From: Cryptosporangium sp044454545
GTDB taxonomy: Bacteria; Actinomycetota; Actinomycetes; Mycobacteriales; Cryptosporangiaceae
NCBI RefSeq assembly: GCF_044454545.1
Contig: NZ_JBITDV010000005.1
Span: forward strand, 1-64,000
Direction: 5' to 3'
Length of the DNA stretch: 64,000 nt
Below are positions 44,534-54,881 of the stretch, piece by piece. Position 1 is the first letter of the stretch. Every line of letters begins with the position of its first letter. Both the position numbers and the translations under genes were made by a program. The notes below the pieces were generated by a model. The model saw only the letters and a list, made by a program, of their open reading frames with translations, was not told the DNA's origin and searched no databases.

Positions 44534-45466
44534 CACCGCGGCCGCCACCGACGCGTTCAGCGACTCGGTGTCGCTGGTCATCGGGATCGAGACCAGCTGA
44601 TCGCAGGCCTCCCCCACCAGGCGCGAGAGCCCGCGGCCCTCCGACCCGACCACGATCACGACCGGGTCGGTGCCCACGTCGAGCCCGTCCGAAGTCACGT
44701 CGCCGTCGGCGTCCAGACCGAGAACGGTGAAGCCCTGCTCCTGCAGCGAGCGCAGCGTCCGGGTGAGGTTGGTGACGCGCGCGACCGGCAACCGGGCCGC
44801 CGCACCAGCGGACGTCCGCCAGGCCGTGGCGGTCATCCCGGCCGCGCGGCGCTCCGGAAGGATCACTCCCGACGCTCCGAACGCCGCCGCCGAACGCACG
44901 ACCGCGCCCAGGTTGCGCGGGTCGGTGACGCCGTCGAGGGCTACCAGCAGCGGCACGCCCGAAGCCGACGCGACCACGTCGGGCAGCGAAGCGTAGGCGT
45001 ACGGCGGCACTTTCAGGCCGATGCCCTGGTGCAGCACCCCGCCGGTCATCCGGTCGAGCTCGGTGCGGCTGACCTCGAGGATCGACAGCCCGCGGTCGCC
45101 CGCGGTCTGCACCGCCTCGTTGATCCGCTCGTCGACGTCGACGCCGAGCGCGATGAACAACGCGCTCGCCGGGATCTCGGCGCGCAGCGCCTCGACCACC
45201 GGGTTACGGCCTACCAGCAGCTCAGCGCCCTCGCGGGTGCCCTGGGCGCGCCGACCGGCCGTGGTGCGCGGACGGTCTCCGCCGGACGAGGAGGCCTTGC
45301 GGGCGGCCTTCGCCTTCCGGGCCGCCACGTGCTTGAAGCGGTCGGTGGCCTTCGGCGTCGGCCCCTTGCCTTCCAGCCCCTTGCGCCGCTGACCGCCCGA
45401 TCCGACCACCGCGCCTTTCTTGGTGCCGGCCTTGCGGCGGTTCGGACGCGGGCTATTGCCGGGCAT
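44486..45466 (-). CDS. rlmB: 23S rRNA 2'-O-methyltransferase RlmB (TrmH/SpoU family)
   Basis: A 326-aa protein with a long basic N-terminal tail (about 1-80, Lys/Arg-rich, typical of actinobacterial members), a substrate-binding domain (LLVGRNPVVEALRAEIPA) and the SPOUT knot domain: VALDGVTDPRNLGAVVRSAA, VIVVGSEGRGLSRL and IPMTSDTESLNASVAAAVLL. It methylates G2251 of 23S rRNA. It starts 15 nt after cysS, a conserved actinobacterial pairing. Confidence 0.95.
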   Translation of the reverse strand: MPGNSPRPNRRKAGTKKGAVVGSGGQRRKGLEGKGPTPKATDRFKHVAARKAKAARKASSSGGDRPRTTAGRRAQGTREGAELLVGRNPVVEALRAEIPASALFIALGVDVDERINEAVQTAGDRGLSILEVSRTELDRMTGGVLHQGIGLKVPPYAYASLPDVVASASGVPLLVALDGVTDPRNLGAVVRSAAAFGASGVILPERRAAGMTATAWRTSAGAAARLPVARVTNLTRTLRSLQEQGFTVLGLDADGDVTSDGLDVGTDPVVIVVGSEGRGLSRLVGEACDQLVSIPMTSDTESLNASVAAAVLLADVARQRRQASHE

Positions 45467-45481
45467 GCTGCAACCTTGGGT

Positions 45482-46861
<1,380 letters not shown>

Positions 46862-46957
46862 GCCGCAGGATTCTACGCGGACGGCGCACCCGTGAATCTC
46901 CGCCGACCATTACCCGACAGCTGCAACCTGCCCGGCGTCCGGCTACCTCTTACAGGC

Positions 46958-47443
46958 GTGGCTGACGACGACGAGTACCACTCGTGGGTCCGTTCCGCGC
47001 TACCGGCGTTGCGACGGCTCGCGTACGTGCTCTGCCAGGACGGGCACCGTGCCGATGACCTCGTGCAGAACGCGCTGGTCACGCTGTACCTGAGCTGGGA
47101 CCGCGTCCGGGTGAACCGCGACGCCTACGCCCGGACGGTGCTGGTCCGGGTGTTCCTGGGAGAGAGACGCGCCGGTTGGGCGCGGCGGGTCGTACTGGTC
47201 GACCACGTGCCCGAGGTTGCGGTGGGCGCTCCGGAGGCGGCGGACGGGGTCGCGCTGCGCGCCGCACTCGCGGCCCTGCCTCCGAAACAGCGCGCGGCAC
47301 TGGTGCTCCGTTACTACGCCGACCTTTCGGTGGACGAGACGGCAGCAGCGCTCGGCTGCCCGCCGAACACGGTCAAGAGTCACACCGCCCGCGGCCTGGC
47401 GGCGTTACGCCGCGCCCTGCCCGAGGAGGTCGTTCAGCGATGA
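46958..47443 (+). CDS. SigE-family RNA polymerase sigma factor (ECF type)
   Basis: About 161 aa from GTG 46958, which matches the usual length; longer in-frame starts (46793) would overlap cysS. Region 2 is ALRRLAYVLCQDGHRADDL and NALVTLYLSWDRV; region 4 is ALPPKQRAALVLRYYADLS and CPPNTVKSHTARGLAALRRA. It directs RNA polymerase to a specific stress or envelope regulon. The stop overlaps the next gene (ATGA), the typical sigma/anti-sigma arrangement. Confidence 0.9.
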   Translation: MADDDEYHSWVRSALPALRRLAYVLCQDGHRADDLVQNALVTLYLSWDRVRVNRDAYARTVLVRVFLGERRAGWARRVVLVDHVPEVAVGAPEAADGVALRAALAALPPKQRAALVLRYYADLSVDETAAALGCPPNTVKSHTARGLAALRRALPEEVVQR

Positions 47444-48519
47444 ACCAGAACCTGCTCCGCGAGGTGATGAGTTCCCTCGCCGCCGAAACTCCGCTTTCCT
47501 CCGAGGTCGACTCCTACCGTGCGGTCGAGACCGCACTCCGCTGGCGGCGGCTGCAGCGGCGGCTGGTGCTGGCCGGCGCGGCGGCCCTGGTGGCGCTCGT
47601 GATGACGGCGAGCGTGGTGCTGGCGGCCTTGGTCACCGATAACCATCCGGCGCCGGTGACCACCCCGAGCCCGGCGGCACCCCTGCCGCCCGCACCGACC
47701 GCGTTCGACCCGCAACGGACGCGACTGGAACCCGGCTGGCTGCCGATCGCCTTCGACGGCTGGAGCCAGCGCCTGGAAGCCACCGGTGTCCGCTACACGA
47801 CGTCGACGGTAGGTTCCGCCAAACCGCAGCAGATCGTCGTCTACCTGGCCTCCCGTGGCGCAGCGGTGCCGGACCTCAACACGGCGGGCAAGCGCGTCGG
47901 CCGGGAAACGGGGCCCGAGATCAACGGCGCCGCGTCGACGTGGCTCCCGCGGGAGACCAGTGCCGGCGTGCGGACCCTGGACGGCGAGCTGCAGTTCCAC
48001 TGGGCCGCGGATGGTCTGGCCACGGTCGACGTCCGGGGCATCACGAACGCGCGCGAGGCCGCGGTCAAGGTTGCCGAGACGTTCCGCGTGCGGCTCGGGG
48101 TACCCCCTGGGCTGCCGTTCACGACGACCTGGCCGAAGGTGCCGCTCACCCGTCTGGAGATTTCGTACGGCGACAGCTCCCGGGCGTTCCCCGGTGCCCC
48201 CCACGTCACCTCGTCGTTCAACTTCATGTTCCTGGCGCAGGAGGGTGTCGGGCCGGGCTACGACATCCGGGTCGACACCGGCACGCTGCGGTCGCCGACG
48301 ACGACGCGGATCGGCCCGTACGGCGTCGCCGTGGACCGCAGCTACGGCCAGTACCGCTACGCGTTCCAAGCCGATCCCGACACGGTCGTCGTCTTCGATG
48401 GCCGGCCGATCCGCAACGCCAAGGAAAACAGCGGGCCGGCGATCGGACTGGTCGAGAGAGCGATCGCGAACTTCCGGATGACCGGGAAACTCCTGGATCC
48501 CTCGACCTGGAAGCCCTGA
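47440..48519 (+). CDS. Single-pass membrane protein, likely partner of the sigma factor
   Basis: A 359-aa protein from ATG 47440. The cytoplasmic N-terminus (about 1-38) precedes one transmembrane helix (about 41-65, LVLAGAAALVALVMTASVVLAAL) shown here in abbreviated form, then a Pro/Thr-rich linker and a large extracytoplasmic domain. There is no recognisable zinc-binding anti-sigma domain, so its role as anti-sigma factor rests on overlap with the sigma gene and topology. It could be a sensor that is co-expressed. Confidence 0.8.
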   Translation: MNQNLLREVMSSLAAETPLSSEVDSYRAVETALRWRRLQRRLVLAGAAALVALVMTASVVLAALVTDNHPAPVTTPSPAAPLPPAPTAFDPQRTRLEPGWLPIAFDGWSQRLEATGVRYTTSTVGSAKPQQIVVYLASRGAAVPDLNTAGKRVGRETGPEINGAASTWLPRETSAGVRTLDGELQFHWAADGLATVDVRGITNAREAAVKVAETFRVRLGVPPGLPFTTTWPKVPLTRLEISYGDSSRAFPGAPHVTSSFNFMFLAQEGVGPGYDIRVDTGTLRSPTTTRIGPYGVAVDRSYGQYRYAFQADPDTVVVFDGRPIRNAKENSGPAIGLVERAIANFRMTGKLLDPSTWKP

Positions 48520-48525
48520 CACGAC

Positions 48526-48560
48526 GCCGGGCCGGTTCGGTGATCCCGAACCGGCCCGGC
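48526..48560 (+). terminator. Strong hairpin after the sigma-factor operon
   Basis: GCCGGGCCGGTTCGG and CCGAACCGGCCCGGC form a perfect 15-bp stem with a TGATC loop, starting 6 nt after the stop codon. It has no long T-tract but is the clear end of this transcript. The remaining 48561-48783 shows nothing supportable. Confidence 0.75.
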
Positions 48561-48783
48561 CTTATCGACGCAGTGACTCTGTGGCGTGATCTGAGTCTTC
48601 GAGCGATCACCTCCTTCGGTCAGGCGAGTGGACGCATGGGTGGCGGAAGGTGCCTGCGTTCGGGCGGGCGGGTCGAGCCGGCCGGGCAGGACGCCTTCCG
48701 GTGGGAAACCGGCCGCTTGGCCGCCGGTCGGCGGTAGCCGGTGAGTCGTCGGGGGATGCCGTACTGACGGGCGCACATGGCGG

Positions 48784-49755
48784 TCAGCTCCAGGCGGTCG
48801 GGTAGCCGATTGCGTTGAGCGACGTCACCGAGGTGCCGTCGGCCTTCGACTTCATCACGTGCGGCGTGGTCTCGGTCTGCTGCGCCCAGGACGCGTACGC
48901 GATCGCGGAACCGGTCGGCGCCCACACCGTGTCCTGCTCGCTGACGTTCTTCGTGCTGGTGAGCTGCTTGAGCCTGCTGCCGTCGGCCTTCATCGTCCAG
49001 AGGTCGTAGGTGTCGCCCTGCTGCATGGCCTTGGCGCTGGTGTAGCTGAAGACGATCGTGCTGCCGTCCGGGCTCCAGGCCGGGCTGTTCTTGTCGCCGC
49101 CGGAGCTGGTCAGCGCGGTCTCGTTCGAGCCGTCGGCCCGCATCTCGACGATCTCGAGCTGGTAGGGCTCGCCGCTGCGCTCGTCGATCTGACCGCGGGT
49201 CACCGCGAGTCGGTTGCTGTCCGGGGCCCAGCTGATGCCCGCGCCGTAGTAGAAGCCGTCCTTGCTGACCTTGCGGGCGTTGGTGCCGTCGGCGTTCATG
49301 ACCCAGATCGCGCCCTGGGTCTGGAACGCGATCCGCTTGCCGCTCGGGGAGAGCTCGGGGCCGAACGCCTCGGTGTCGAGGTGCGTCAGCTGGCGACGGT
49401 CGTTGCCGTCGGCGCTCATGCTCCAGATCTGCGCGCCGAAGCCCTTCGAGCCCTGGTCGGAGTAGACGATCTTGCGGCCGTCCTTCGAGTACGAGCCGTA
49501 CTTGCGCTCGTAGGCGTCGCCGGCCAGCAGCGTCTGCTTGCCCGCGGACGAGAGCTGGTCCATGTCGGCGCCGTTGTCGACGAGCATCCGGCCGTCGGGC
49601 TTGGCGGTCCAGGTCGAGCCGGCCGGGTGGGTGTCCGGCTCGGCCGCGTGGGCCGAGGCGGCGAGCGCCGGGCTAGTGAGCGCCAGCGCGGCTCCGACGA
49701 AAGCCGTTCCGACCGTGGTCGTGGCCTTGAGCGCTGTCGTGATCATCCGCCGCAT
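48784..49755 (-). CDS. Secreted TolB-like beta-propeller (PD40 repeat) protein
   Basis: About 323 aa from ATG 49755 (GGGGGAG 7 nt upstream). A signal peptide occupies about 1-38 (ATTTVGTAFVGAALALTSPA, then ALAASAHAAE with cleavage near AHA). Repeats of the PD40 type follow: IWSMSADGNDRRQLTHLD, LSPSGKRIAFQTQGAIWVMN, WSPDGSTIVFSYTS and LWTMKADGSRLKQLTS. These fold into a beta-propeller. It is probably an exported binding protein; the ligand is unknown. Confidence 0.9.
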   Translation of the reverse strand: MRRMITTALKATTTVGTAFVGAALALTSPALAASAHAAEPDTHPAGSTWTAKPDGRMLVDNGADMDQLSSAGKQTLLAGDAYERKYGSYSKDGRKIVYSDQGSKGFGAQIWSMSADGNDRRQLTHLDTEAFGPELSPSGKRIAFQTQGAIWVMNADGTNARKVSKDGFYYGAGISWAPDSNRLAVTRGQIDERSGEPYQLEIVEMRADGSNETALTSSGGDKNSPAWSPDGSTIVFSYTSAKAMQQGDTYDLWTMKADGSRLKQLTSTKNVSEQDTVWAPTGSAIAYASWAQQTETTPHVMKSKADGTSVTSLNAIGYPTAWS

Positions 49756-49858
49756 CGTGTTACTCCCCCGTTGTCCCCGCACCCTTCGCGCTACTTGTCG
49801 GCGCCCCCCGCGCTCCCTTGCAGGTTTTCTCCCGGTAATTCTGTGGTATAGGGCGAAA

Positions 49859-50407
49859 TCACCGCAAAGCGTCGGGGGTGTCGACGTCGTCGGGGCGGCC
49901 GGTGTCGTCGCAGGGAACCAGCGTGATCAGGGATTTGTTGGCGGCCAGGAACGCGCGGGCACCGACGTCACCCACGGCGGTTTCCCGGACCGCGGGCCAG
50001 TGCTCGGCGGCGATCAGGACCGGGTGACCACGGGTGCCGCCGTACGTGGCCGCGGCCACCGTCGCGCCCGCGCGGAACGCCGTGATCAGCCGCCGGACGG
50101 CGTCCGCCCCGAGGTAGGGGGTGTCGACCGGGACGAGGACCGCCGCACCGCCGGAGGCGGCACCGAGACCGACCCGCACCGACGAGCCCATCCCTTCGTC
50201 CCAACCGGGGTTGTCGACGACGGTCGCACCCGCGACGGTCAGCGGCGCGGCCCCGGACACCACCAGCACCGGGTCGCACCCGCCGTCGCGCAGCAGGCTG
50301 ACGGCCCGGTCGACCAGGCGTGAGCCGTCGTACTCGACCAGGGCCTTCGGCCGCCCGAAGCGGCGACCGGCCCCGGCCGCGAGCACGATTCCGACCACCT
50401 CAGCCAA
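49859..50407 (-). CDS. MobA-like NTP transferase
   Basis: A 182-aa protein from TTG 50407 (8-nt overlap with the previous gene). Motifs VGIVLAAGAGRRFGRPKALV and VLVPVDTPYLGADAVRRL mark the MobA/CoxI-type nucleotidyltransferase family, which links CTP or GTP to molybdenum cofactor precursors or transfers nucleotides to other small molecules. It is coupled to the barbiturase-family gene, which hints at a molybdenum hydroxylase in the same catabolic pathway, although none is seen in the window. Confidence 0.85.
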   Translation of the reverse strand: MAEVVGIVLAAGAGRRFGRPKALVEYDGSRLVDRAVSLLRDGGCDPVLVVSGAAPLTVAGATVVDNPGWDEGMGSSVRVGLGAASGGAAVLVPVDTPYLGADAVRRLITAFRAGATVAAATYGGTRGHPVLIAAEHWPAVRETAVGDVGARAFLAANKSLITLVPCDDTGRPDDVDTPDALR

Positions 50408-51506
50408 GATCGACGATCGCGGCGACCGGGCCGCCGCCGTCCGGGCCCTGGTGGGCGGCGGACACCGAGACGAAGACCGCGGGGTCGCCGGTCACCGCGG
50501 CGGTGACGCCGCCGACCGTCGCCTTGATCTGGCGGTGCCAGTGCACGTCGGAGTCGTCGAGCATCGCGTTGCGGCGGCCGCGCACGACGCCGTCCTGCGA
50601 GACCTCGCACTTGAGGAACACGTTCACGAGTTTGCCGTCGAGGTCGCTCGGGTGCGGGCGTTCCGGGAGCTCCAGGCCCGCCGACCGGATCGCGGCCCAG
50701 ATGCCGTCCGCGTCGAGCGCGTCGTTCATGACGCCGTGCCCGATCCGGTACCGGCCGCCGACGCCCCTGGCGTTGCCCACGACGACGACCTGCGCCTGGT
50801 CCAGCTCGACGCCGGACGAGCAGGACGCCACCGACGAGTAGAGCGAACGGTCGTGCATGACGTCGGCGTCGGTCGGCATCTCGATCTCGCCCAGCGCGAC
50901 CGCGATGCCGAGGGCGGTCGTGCCGTTGGAGAGGTCCATCGACTCGTGGGTGTGCTCGGTCCAGACGGTCTTGCCGCGGCTCTTGGCGTCGCGGATCGTG
51001 TGGATCGTCAGCAGTGGGGTCTTGGTCTGGACGTAGTGCACGTCGGCGACGTCGGTGATGCCGGCACGCTCCATCGCGACCTTGACCGCGGCGGCGACCT
51101 TCTCGACCATCGCGACCCGGCCGATGTCTTCCGGGAGCAGCACCTCGCTCATCGCGAAGCCGACCGTGAGCCGCGGCTCGTCGGTCTTGACCTCGCTCCC
51201 GGCCGGGATCGTCGCGAAGATCGTGGCGTGCGGCGAGAGGACGCCGTCGGTGCCGCCCGACCAGACGATCGGGATCTGCTTGACGTCCTCGGCGCTGCGG
51301 GTGCCTTTCTCGACCAGCACCTCGCGGAACGCCCGGTCGGCGATGATGCGGGTGTAGTCGTTGACGCCGCCGTTGCCCTCGGTCTTGCCGATCACCGCGA
51401 CCACGCGGTCGGCGTCGAGGACCTTGTCGTCGATGAGCTGCGCGAGGCCCGACGCGTCGCTGACGCTGAGGATCGGGACCTTGCGTACTTCGATGGCCTC
51501 GGGCAC
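50400..51506 (-). CDS. Barbiturase/cyanuric acid amidohydrolase family (AtzD-like)
   Basis: A 368-aa protein from GTG 51506. The family has three similar domains, each with a Ser-Lys pair: GKTEGNGGVNDYTR and WSGGTDGVLSPH in the first, SLYSSVASCSSGVE in the second, and GDPAVFVSVSAAHQGPDGGG in the third. It opens a barbiturate or cyanurate ring by hydrolysis. The choice between the two substrates cannot be made from sequence here. Neighbouring carbamate kinase and NTP transferase suggest a nitrogen-heterocycle catabolic unit. Confidence 0.92.
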   Translation of the reverse strand: MPEAIEVRKVPILSVSDASGLAQLIDDKVLDADRVVAVIGKTEGNGGVNDYTRIIADRAFREVLVEKGTRSAEDVKQIPIVWSGGTDGVLSPHATIFATIPAGSEVKTDEPRLTVGFAMSEVLLPEDIGRVAMVEKVAAAVKVAMERAGITDVADVHYVQTKTPLLTIHTIRDAKSRGKTVWTEHTHESMDLSNGTTALGIAVALGEIEMPTDADVMHDRSLYSSVASCSSGVELDQAQVVVVGNARGVGGRYRIGHGVMNDALDADGIWAAIRSAGLELPERPHPSDLDGKLVNVFLKCEVSQDGVVRGRRNAMLDDSDVHWHRQIKATVGGVTAAVTGDPAVFVSVSAAHQGPDGGGPVAAIVDLG

Positions 51507-51547
51507 TAGAGGATCCTTTTCGAGTTTCGGATGAGCGGGTGGGGGTG

Positions 51548-52477
51548 TCAGGACCGGACCTGGTTCGTGACGGTGGTGCCGACGGCGCCGTTGACGGCGT
51601 CCGCGATGGAGTCGAGCGAGGTGATCACCGAGCGGCCACCGTTCTCGGCGAACCGGCAGGCCGCCTCGACCTTGGGGCCCATGGAGCCGGAGGCGAAATG
51701 GCCCTCGGAGGCGAACTCGCGGAGCTCGGCGACCCCGATCTCACCGAGCGGGCGCGCCTGCGGCGTGCCCCAGCCGATCACCGCGGCCTCGACGTCGGTG
51801 GCGATGACCATCGTGTCGGCGTTCAGCGTGTGCGCGAGCAGGGCCGCGCCGAGGTCCTTGTCGATGACCGCCTCGACGCCCCGCAGCCGTCCGTCGGCCT
51901 CGCGGACGACCGGGATGCCACCGCCGCCGTTGCAGATCACGGCGTACCCGGCCCGCAGCAGGGTCTCGATCGCCGGAGCATCGAGGACCGCCCGCGGTTC
52001 GGGCGAGGCGACGACCCGGCGCCAGCCGCGGTCGCCGCGATCTTCCCAGCGCTGGCCGTGCTGGATCATCAGCGCGGCCTCGGCGCTGCTCAGGTAGCGG
52101 CCGATCGGCTTGGTGGGGTTCATGAAGCCGGGGTCGTGGGCGTCGACGAGGGCCCGGGTGACCAGAGCCGTCGCCCGGACCTCGGGGAGCCTCTCGGTGA
52201 GCGCGTTCAGCAGGACGAAGCCGACAGTGCCCTGGGTCTGGGCGCCGCACCAGTCGAGCGGTACGGGTGGCACGACGTGGGCGGCCATCTCGTTCTTCAC
52301 CAGGAGGTTGCCGACCTGGGGACCGTTGCCGTGGGTCAGCACCACCTCGGCGCCGCTCGCGATCACGGCCGCGATCGGCCCGGCGGCGCGGCGAATGGCC
52401 GCGATCTGGTCCTCCGGACGGGCTCGGCCGTCGGGAGAGGTCATCGCGTTGCCGCCCAGTGCGATCACGACCCGCAT
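51548..52477 (-). CDS. arcC: Carbamate kinase
   Basis: A 309-aa protein from ATG 52477 (no good ribosome site is seen). Family motifs: VVIALGGNAM, VVLTHGNGPQVGNLL, YAVICNGGGGIPVV and EAVIDKDLGAALLAHTLNAD, with FASGSMGPKVEAACRF near the end. It interconverts carbamoyl phosphate + ADP with carbamate + ATP. Next to a ring-opening amidohydrolase, it probably harvests ATP from carbamoyl phosphate produced at the end of a ureide or heterocycle pathway. No arginine deiminase genes are nearby. Confidence 0.94.
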   Translation of the reverse strand: MRVVIALGGNAMTSPDGRARPEDQIAAIRRAAGPIAAVIASGAEVVLTHGNGPQVGNLLVKNEMAAHVVPPVPLDWCGAQTQGTVGFVLLNALTERLPEVRATALVTRALVDAHDPGFMNPTKPIGRYLSSAEAALMIQHGQRWEDRGDRGWRRVVASPEPRAVLDAPAIETLLRAGYAVICNGGGGIPVVREADGRLRGVEAVIDKDLGAALLAHTLNADTMVIATDVEAAVIGWGTPQARPLGEIGVAELREFASEGHFASGSMGPKVEAACRFAENGGRSVITSLDSIADAVNGAVGTTVTNQVRS

Positions 52478-52569
52478 CCCGCGAGCGTAGAAACGATCAG
52501 GCCCACGAACATGGGCAACACTCGCCCAACGCGAGAGTATTTTCGCCCCACTCTCGCCGAGGCTCGGCG

Positions 52570-54066
52570 TCAGCCTCCGATTCGGCGGTAGCGGTCGGCC
52601 CGGGAGTGCAGGCGCTTGTCGGGTTCCTCGTCCAGCAGGCCGACCAGCTCGTGCTCGATCACCCGGCCCAGACGGGCCAGGAACGCCTCCGGCTCGTCGG
52701 CCGCGTCCGGACGTTCGGCGACGATCCGGTCGACGATCCCGTTCGCCAGCAGATCCCTCGACCGGACGCCCTGCGCGGCGGCCATCTCCGGCGCCCGTTC
52801 GGTGGTCCGGTGGACGATCGCCGACGCACCCTCGGGCGGCAGCGGCGACAGCCAGGCGTGCTCGGCCGCGATCACCCGGTCGGCGGGCAGCAGGGCCAGC
52901 GCCCCACCACCGGTGCCCTCTCCCAGCAGCACGCACAGCGTGGGCGTCGGTAGCTCGATCAGATCGGCCAGGCAGCGGGCGATCTCCCCGGCCAGCCCAC
53001 CCTCTTCGGCCTCCCGCGACAGCGCCGCACCCGGGGTGTCGATCACCGTGACCAGCGGGAGCCGGAGCTCCTGGGCCAGCCGCATGCCGCGGCGGGCCGT
53101 GCGCAGCGCGCCGGGATCGAGCGGGCTCTGGGCGGTCTGCCCGCGCCGGTCCTGCCCGAGTACCACCGCCGGCGCGGCACCGAAGCGGGCCAGCGCCAGC
53201 CGCATCCCCGACCCGATCTCGCCCTGCTGGGTGCCGTGCAGCGGAATCACCGGCTGCGCCGCGTGCCGCAGCAGCCGCCGGACGCCCGGCCGGTCGACCC
53301 GCCGGGAGCGCGTGACGGACTCCCACGCCGGTACGTCGTCCAACTCCTCGTACGGGACGTCCGAGGGCCGCGGCAGCCCGTGCCGGGGCGTGCAGAGGAT
53401 CTCCAGCGTCCGCGCGGCCAGGTCGGTGACCTGCTCCGGCGGCAGGACGGCGTCCACCAGGCCGTGGGTGAACAGGTTCTCGCCGGTCTGCACACCGGCC
53501 GGGAACTCGCGGCCGTTGAGCAGCTCGTAGACGCGCGGGCCGAGGAACCCGATCAGCGCCTCGGGCTCGGCGACCGTCACGTGGCCGAGCGAGCCCCAGG
53601 ACGCGAACACGCCGCCGGTCGTCGGGTGCCGCAGGTAGACCAGGTAGGGCAGGCCGGCCGCCTTGTGCGCGGCCACCGCCCTGGTCATGTTCGCCATCTG
53701 CAGGAACGCGACCGTGCCCTCCTGCATCCGCGTTCCGCCGGACGTCGGGGCCGCGATCAGCGGCAACTCCTCCCGCGTCGCCCGTTCGACCGCGGCGGCC
53801 ACCCGCCGGGCGGTGGCGACGCCGATCGAGCCGGCCAGGAACCGGAACTCTCCGACCACGGCCGCCACCCGGCGACCCCGGATCCGCCCCGCGCCGGTGA
53901 GCACGGCCTCGTCGACGCCGGTCGTCTTCCGGGCCTCCGCGAGCGCGGCCAGGTACGCCGGGTCGGCGCCGGCCGGGTCGGTGACCGGCGTGTCCCACGA
54001 CTCCCAGCTGTCCTGGTCCAGCGCGCTGCGGATCAGTTCCCGGGCGGAAAGACGGCGTCGGCTCAC
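52570..54066 (-). CDS. Acyl-CoA carboxyltransferase-like protein with both AccD-like and AccA-like halves
   Basis: A 498-aa protein from GTG 54066 (GAGGAGG upstream). The N-terminal half has AVVGEFRFLAGSIGVATARR and PLIAAPTSGGTRMQEGTVAF (AccD-like crotonase fold); the C-terminal half has LVTVIDTPGAALSREAEEGG and LGEGTGGGALALLPADRVIA (AccA-like). The zinc-ribbon of E. coli AccD is missing. It transfers a carboxyl group from biotin to an acyl-CoA-type acceptor; no biotin carboxylase or carrier is nearby, so it must use one encoded elsewhere. Confidence 0.88.
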   Translation of the reverse strand: MSRRRLSARELIRSALDQDSWESWDTPVTDPAGADPAYLAALAEARKTTGVDEAVLTGAGRIRGRRVAAVVGEFRFLAGSIGVATARRVAAAVERATREELPLIAAPTSGGTRMQEGTVAFLQMANMTRAVAAHKAAGLPYLVYLRHPTTGGVFASWGSLGHVTVAEPEALIGFLGPRVYELLNGREFPAGVQTGENLFTHGLVDAVLPPEQVTDLAARTLEILCTPRHGLPRPSDVPYEELDDVPAWESVTRSRRVDRPGVRRLLRHAAQPVIPLHGTQQGEIGSGMRLALARFGAAPAVVLGQDRRGQTAQSPLDPGALRTARRGMRLAQELRLPLVTVIDTPGAALSREAEEGGLAGEIARCLADLIELPTPTLCVLLGEGTGGGALALLPADRVIAAEHAWLSPLPPEGASAIVHRTTERAPEMAAAQGVRSRDLLANGIVDRIVAERPDAADEPEAFLARLGRVIEHELVGLLDEEPDKRLHSRADRYRRIGG

Positions 54067-54141
54067 GGCTCCTCCTCGGCGTCGGAGAGAACCTCATCCT
54101 GCACCGAAGTCCTTACCGGAATCGGTTCAGCAGGGCGGAAG

Positions 54142-54834
54142 TCACATGCCGTCGTCCCCGTCCAGGCGACGGCTGGCTTCTTCGGCCTCTTCTCGCGTCG
54201 CGTACCGCGGCTCGGCCAGGTCGTAGAGGAGCTCGTCCTCCTCGTCGCTGACCAACAGCTCTTCCAGGTCGACGCCCGGGCCGACGACGTCGTCGGGCTC
54301 GAGCGGCGCCGCGGTGTGGTGGACGGTCATGAAGCCGCTGCCGGGATCGAGCTCGGGCACGTCGAGCGCCGGGAACGTGGAGCCGGAGACGTGGAACAGC
54401 TCGTAGATCGCCTCGCCCACGCCCGCGACCGGCTCGGCGCCGTGCGGGTCGCCGTCCCAGGAGCGCACCCGGGCCAGCTGGCCGGCCCGGATCAACGCCT
54501 CCGGGTCGGAGACCAGGTAGTCGTACCGGGCCCGGACCGTGACGGCCATCGGCGGCGTCGCTCCGTGCTCGATCTCGGGCTCGTGGTCGTGGTCGTGCTC
54601 GTCGTCCTCATCGAAGTCGTCCTCGTCCAGGTCGGCGAAGACAGGACCCCAGCCGGACGTCCCGAAGATGACCTCTTCGTACCGGCGAGCCGAGGTGCGG
54701 AGCCCCTCGATCGCCCCCAGCGCGTCCCGGACCGGAGCGTCCGAGTCGACCATGACCGCGGCATGTCGCCGGATGGATTCGGCCAGCACCTCGGCGGCCG
54801 CGGCGACATCCTCGTTGGAGAAGGCGTTCGACAT
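54142..54834 (-). CDS. Acidic hypothetical protein
   Basis: A 230-aa, strongly acidic protein with a low-complexity stretch at about residues 68-90 (DLDEDDFDEDDEHDHDHEP) containing several histidines. The N-terminus is helical (SNEDVAAAAEVLAESIRRHA). No family is recognised and there are no membrane segments. The His/Asp stretch could bind metal, but this is speculation. Confidence 0.78.
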   Translation of the reverse strand: MSNAFSNEDVAAAAEVLAESIRRHAAVMVDSDAPVRDALGAIEGLRTSARRYEEVIFGTSGWGPVFADLDEDDFDEDDEHDHDHEPEIEHGATPPMAVTVRARYDYLVSDPEALIRAGQLARVRSWDGDPHGAEPVAGVGEAIYELFHVSGSTFPALDVPELDPGSGFMTVHHTAAPLEPDDVVGPGVDLEELLVSDEEDELLYDLAEPRYATREEAEEASRRLDGDDGM

Positions 54835-54881
54835 GGCGCAGACTTTATTGGGGGGTTGCCCCAGCGACTAATGGCGCGCCG

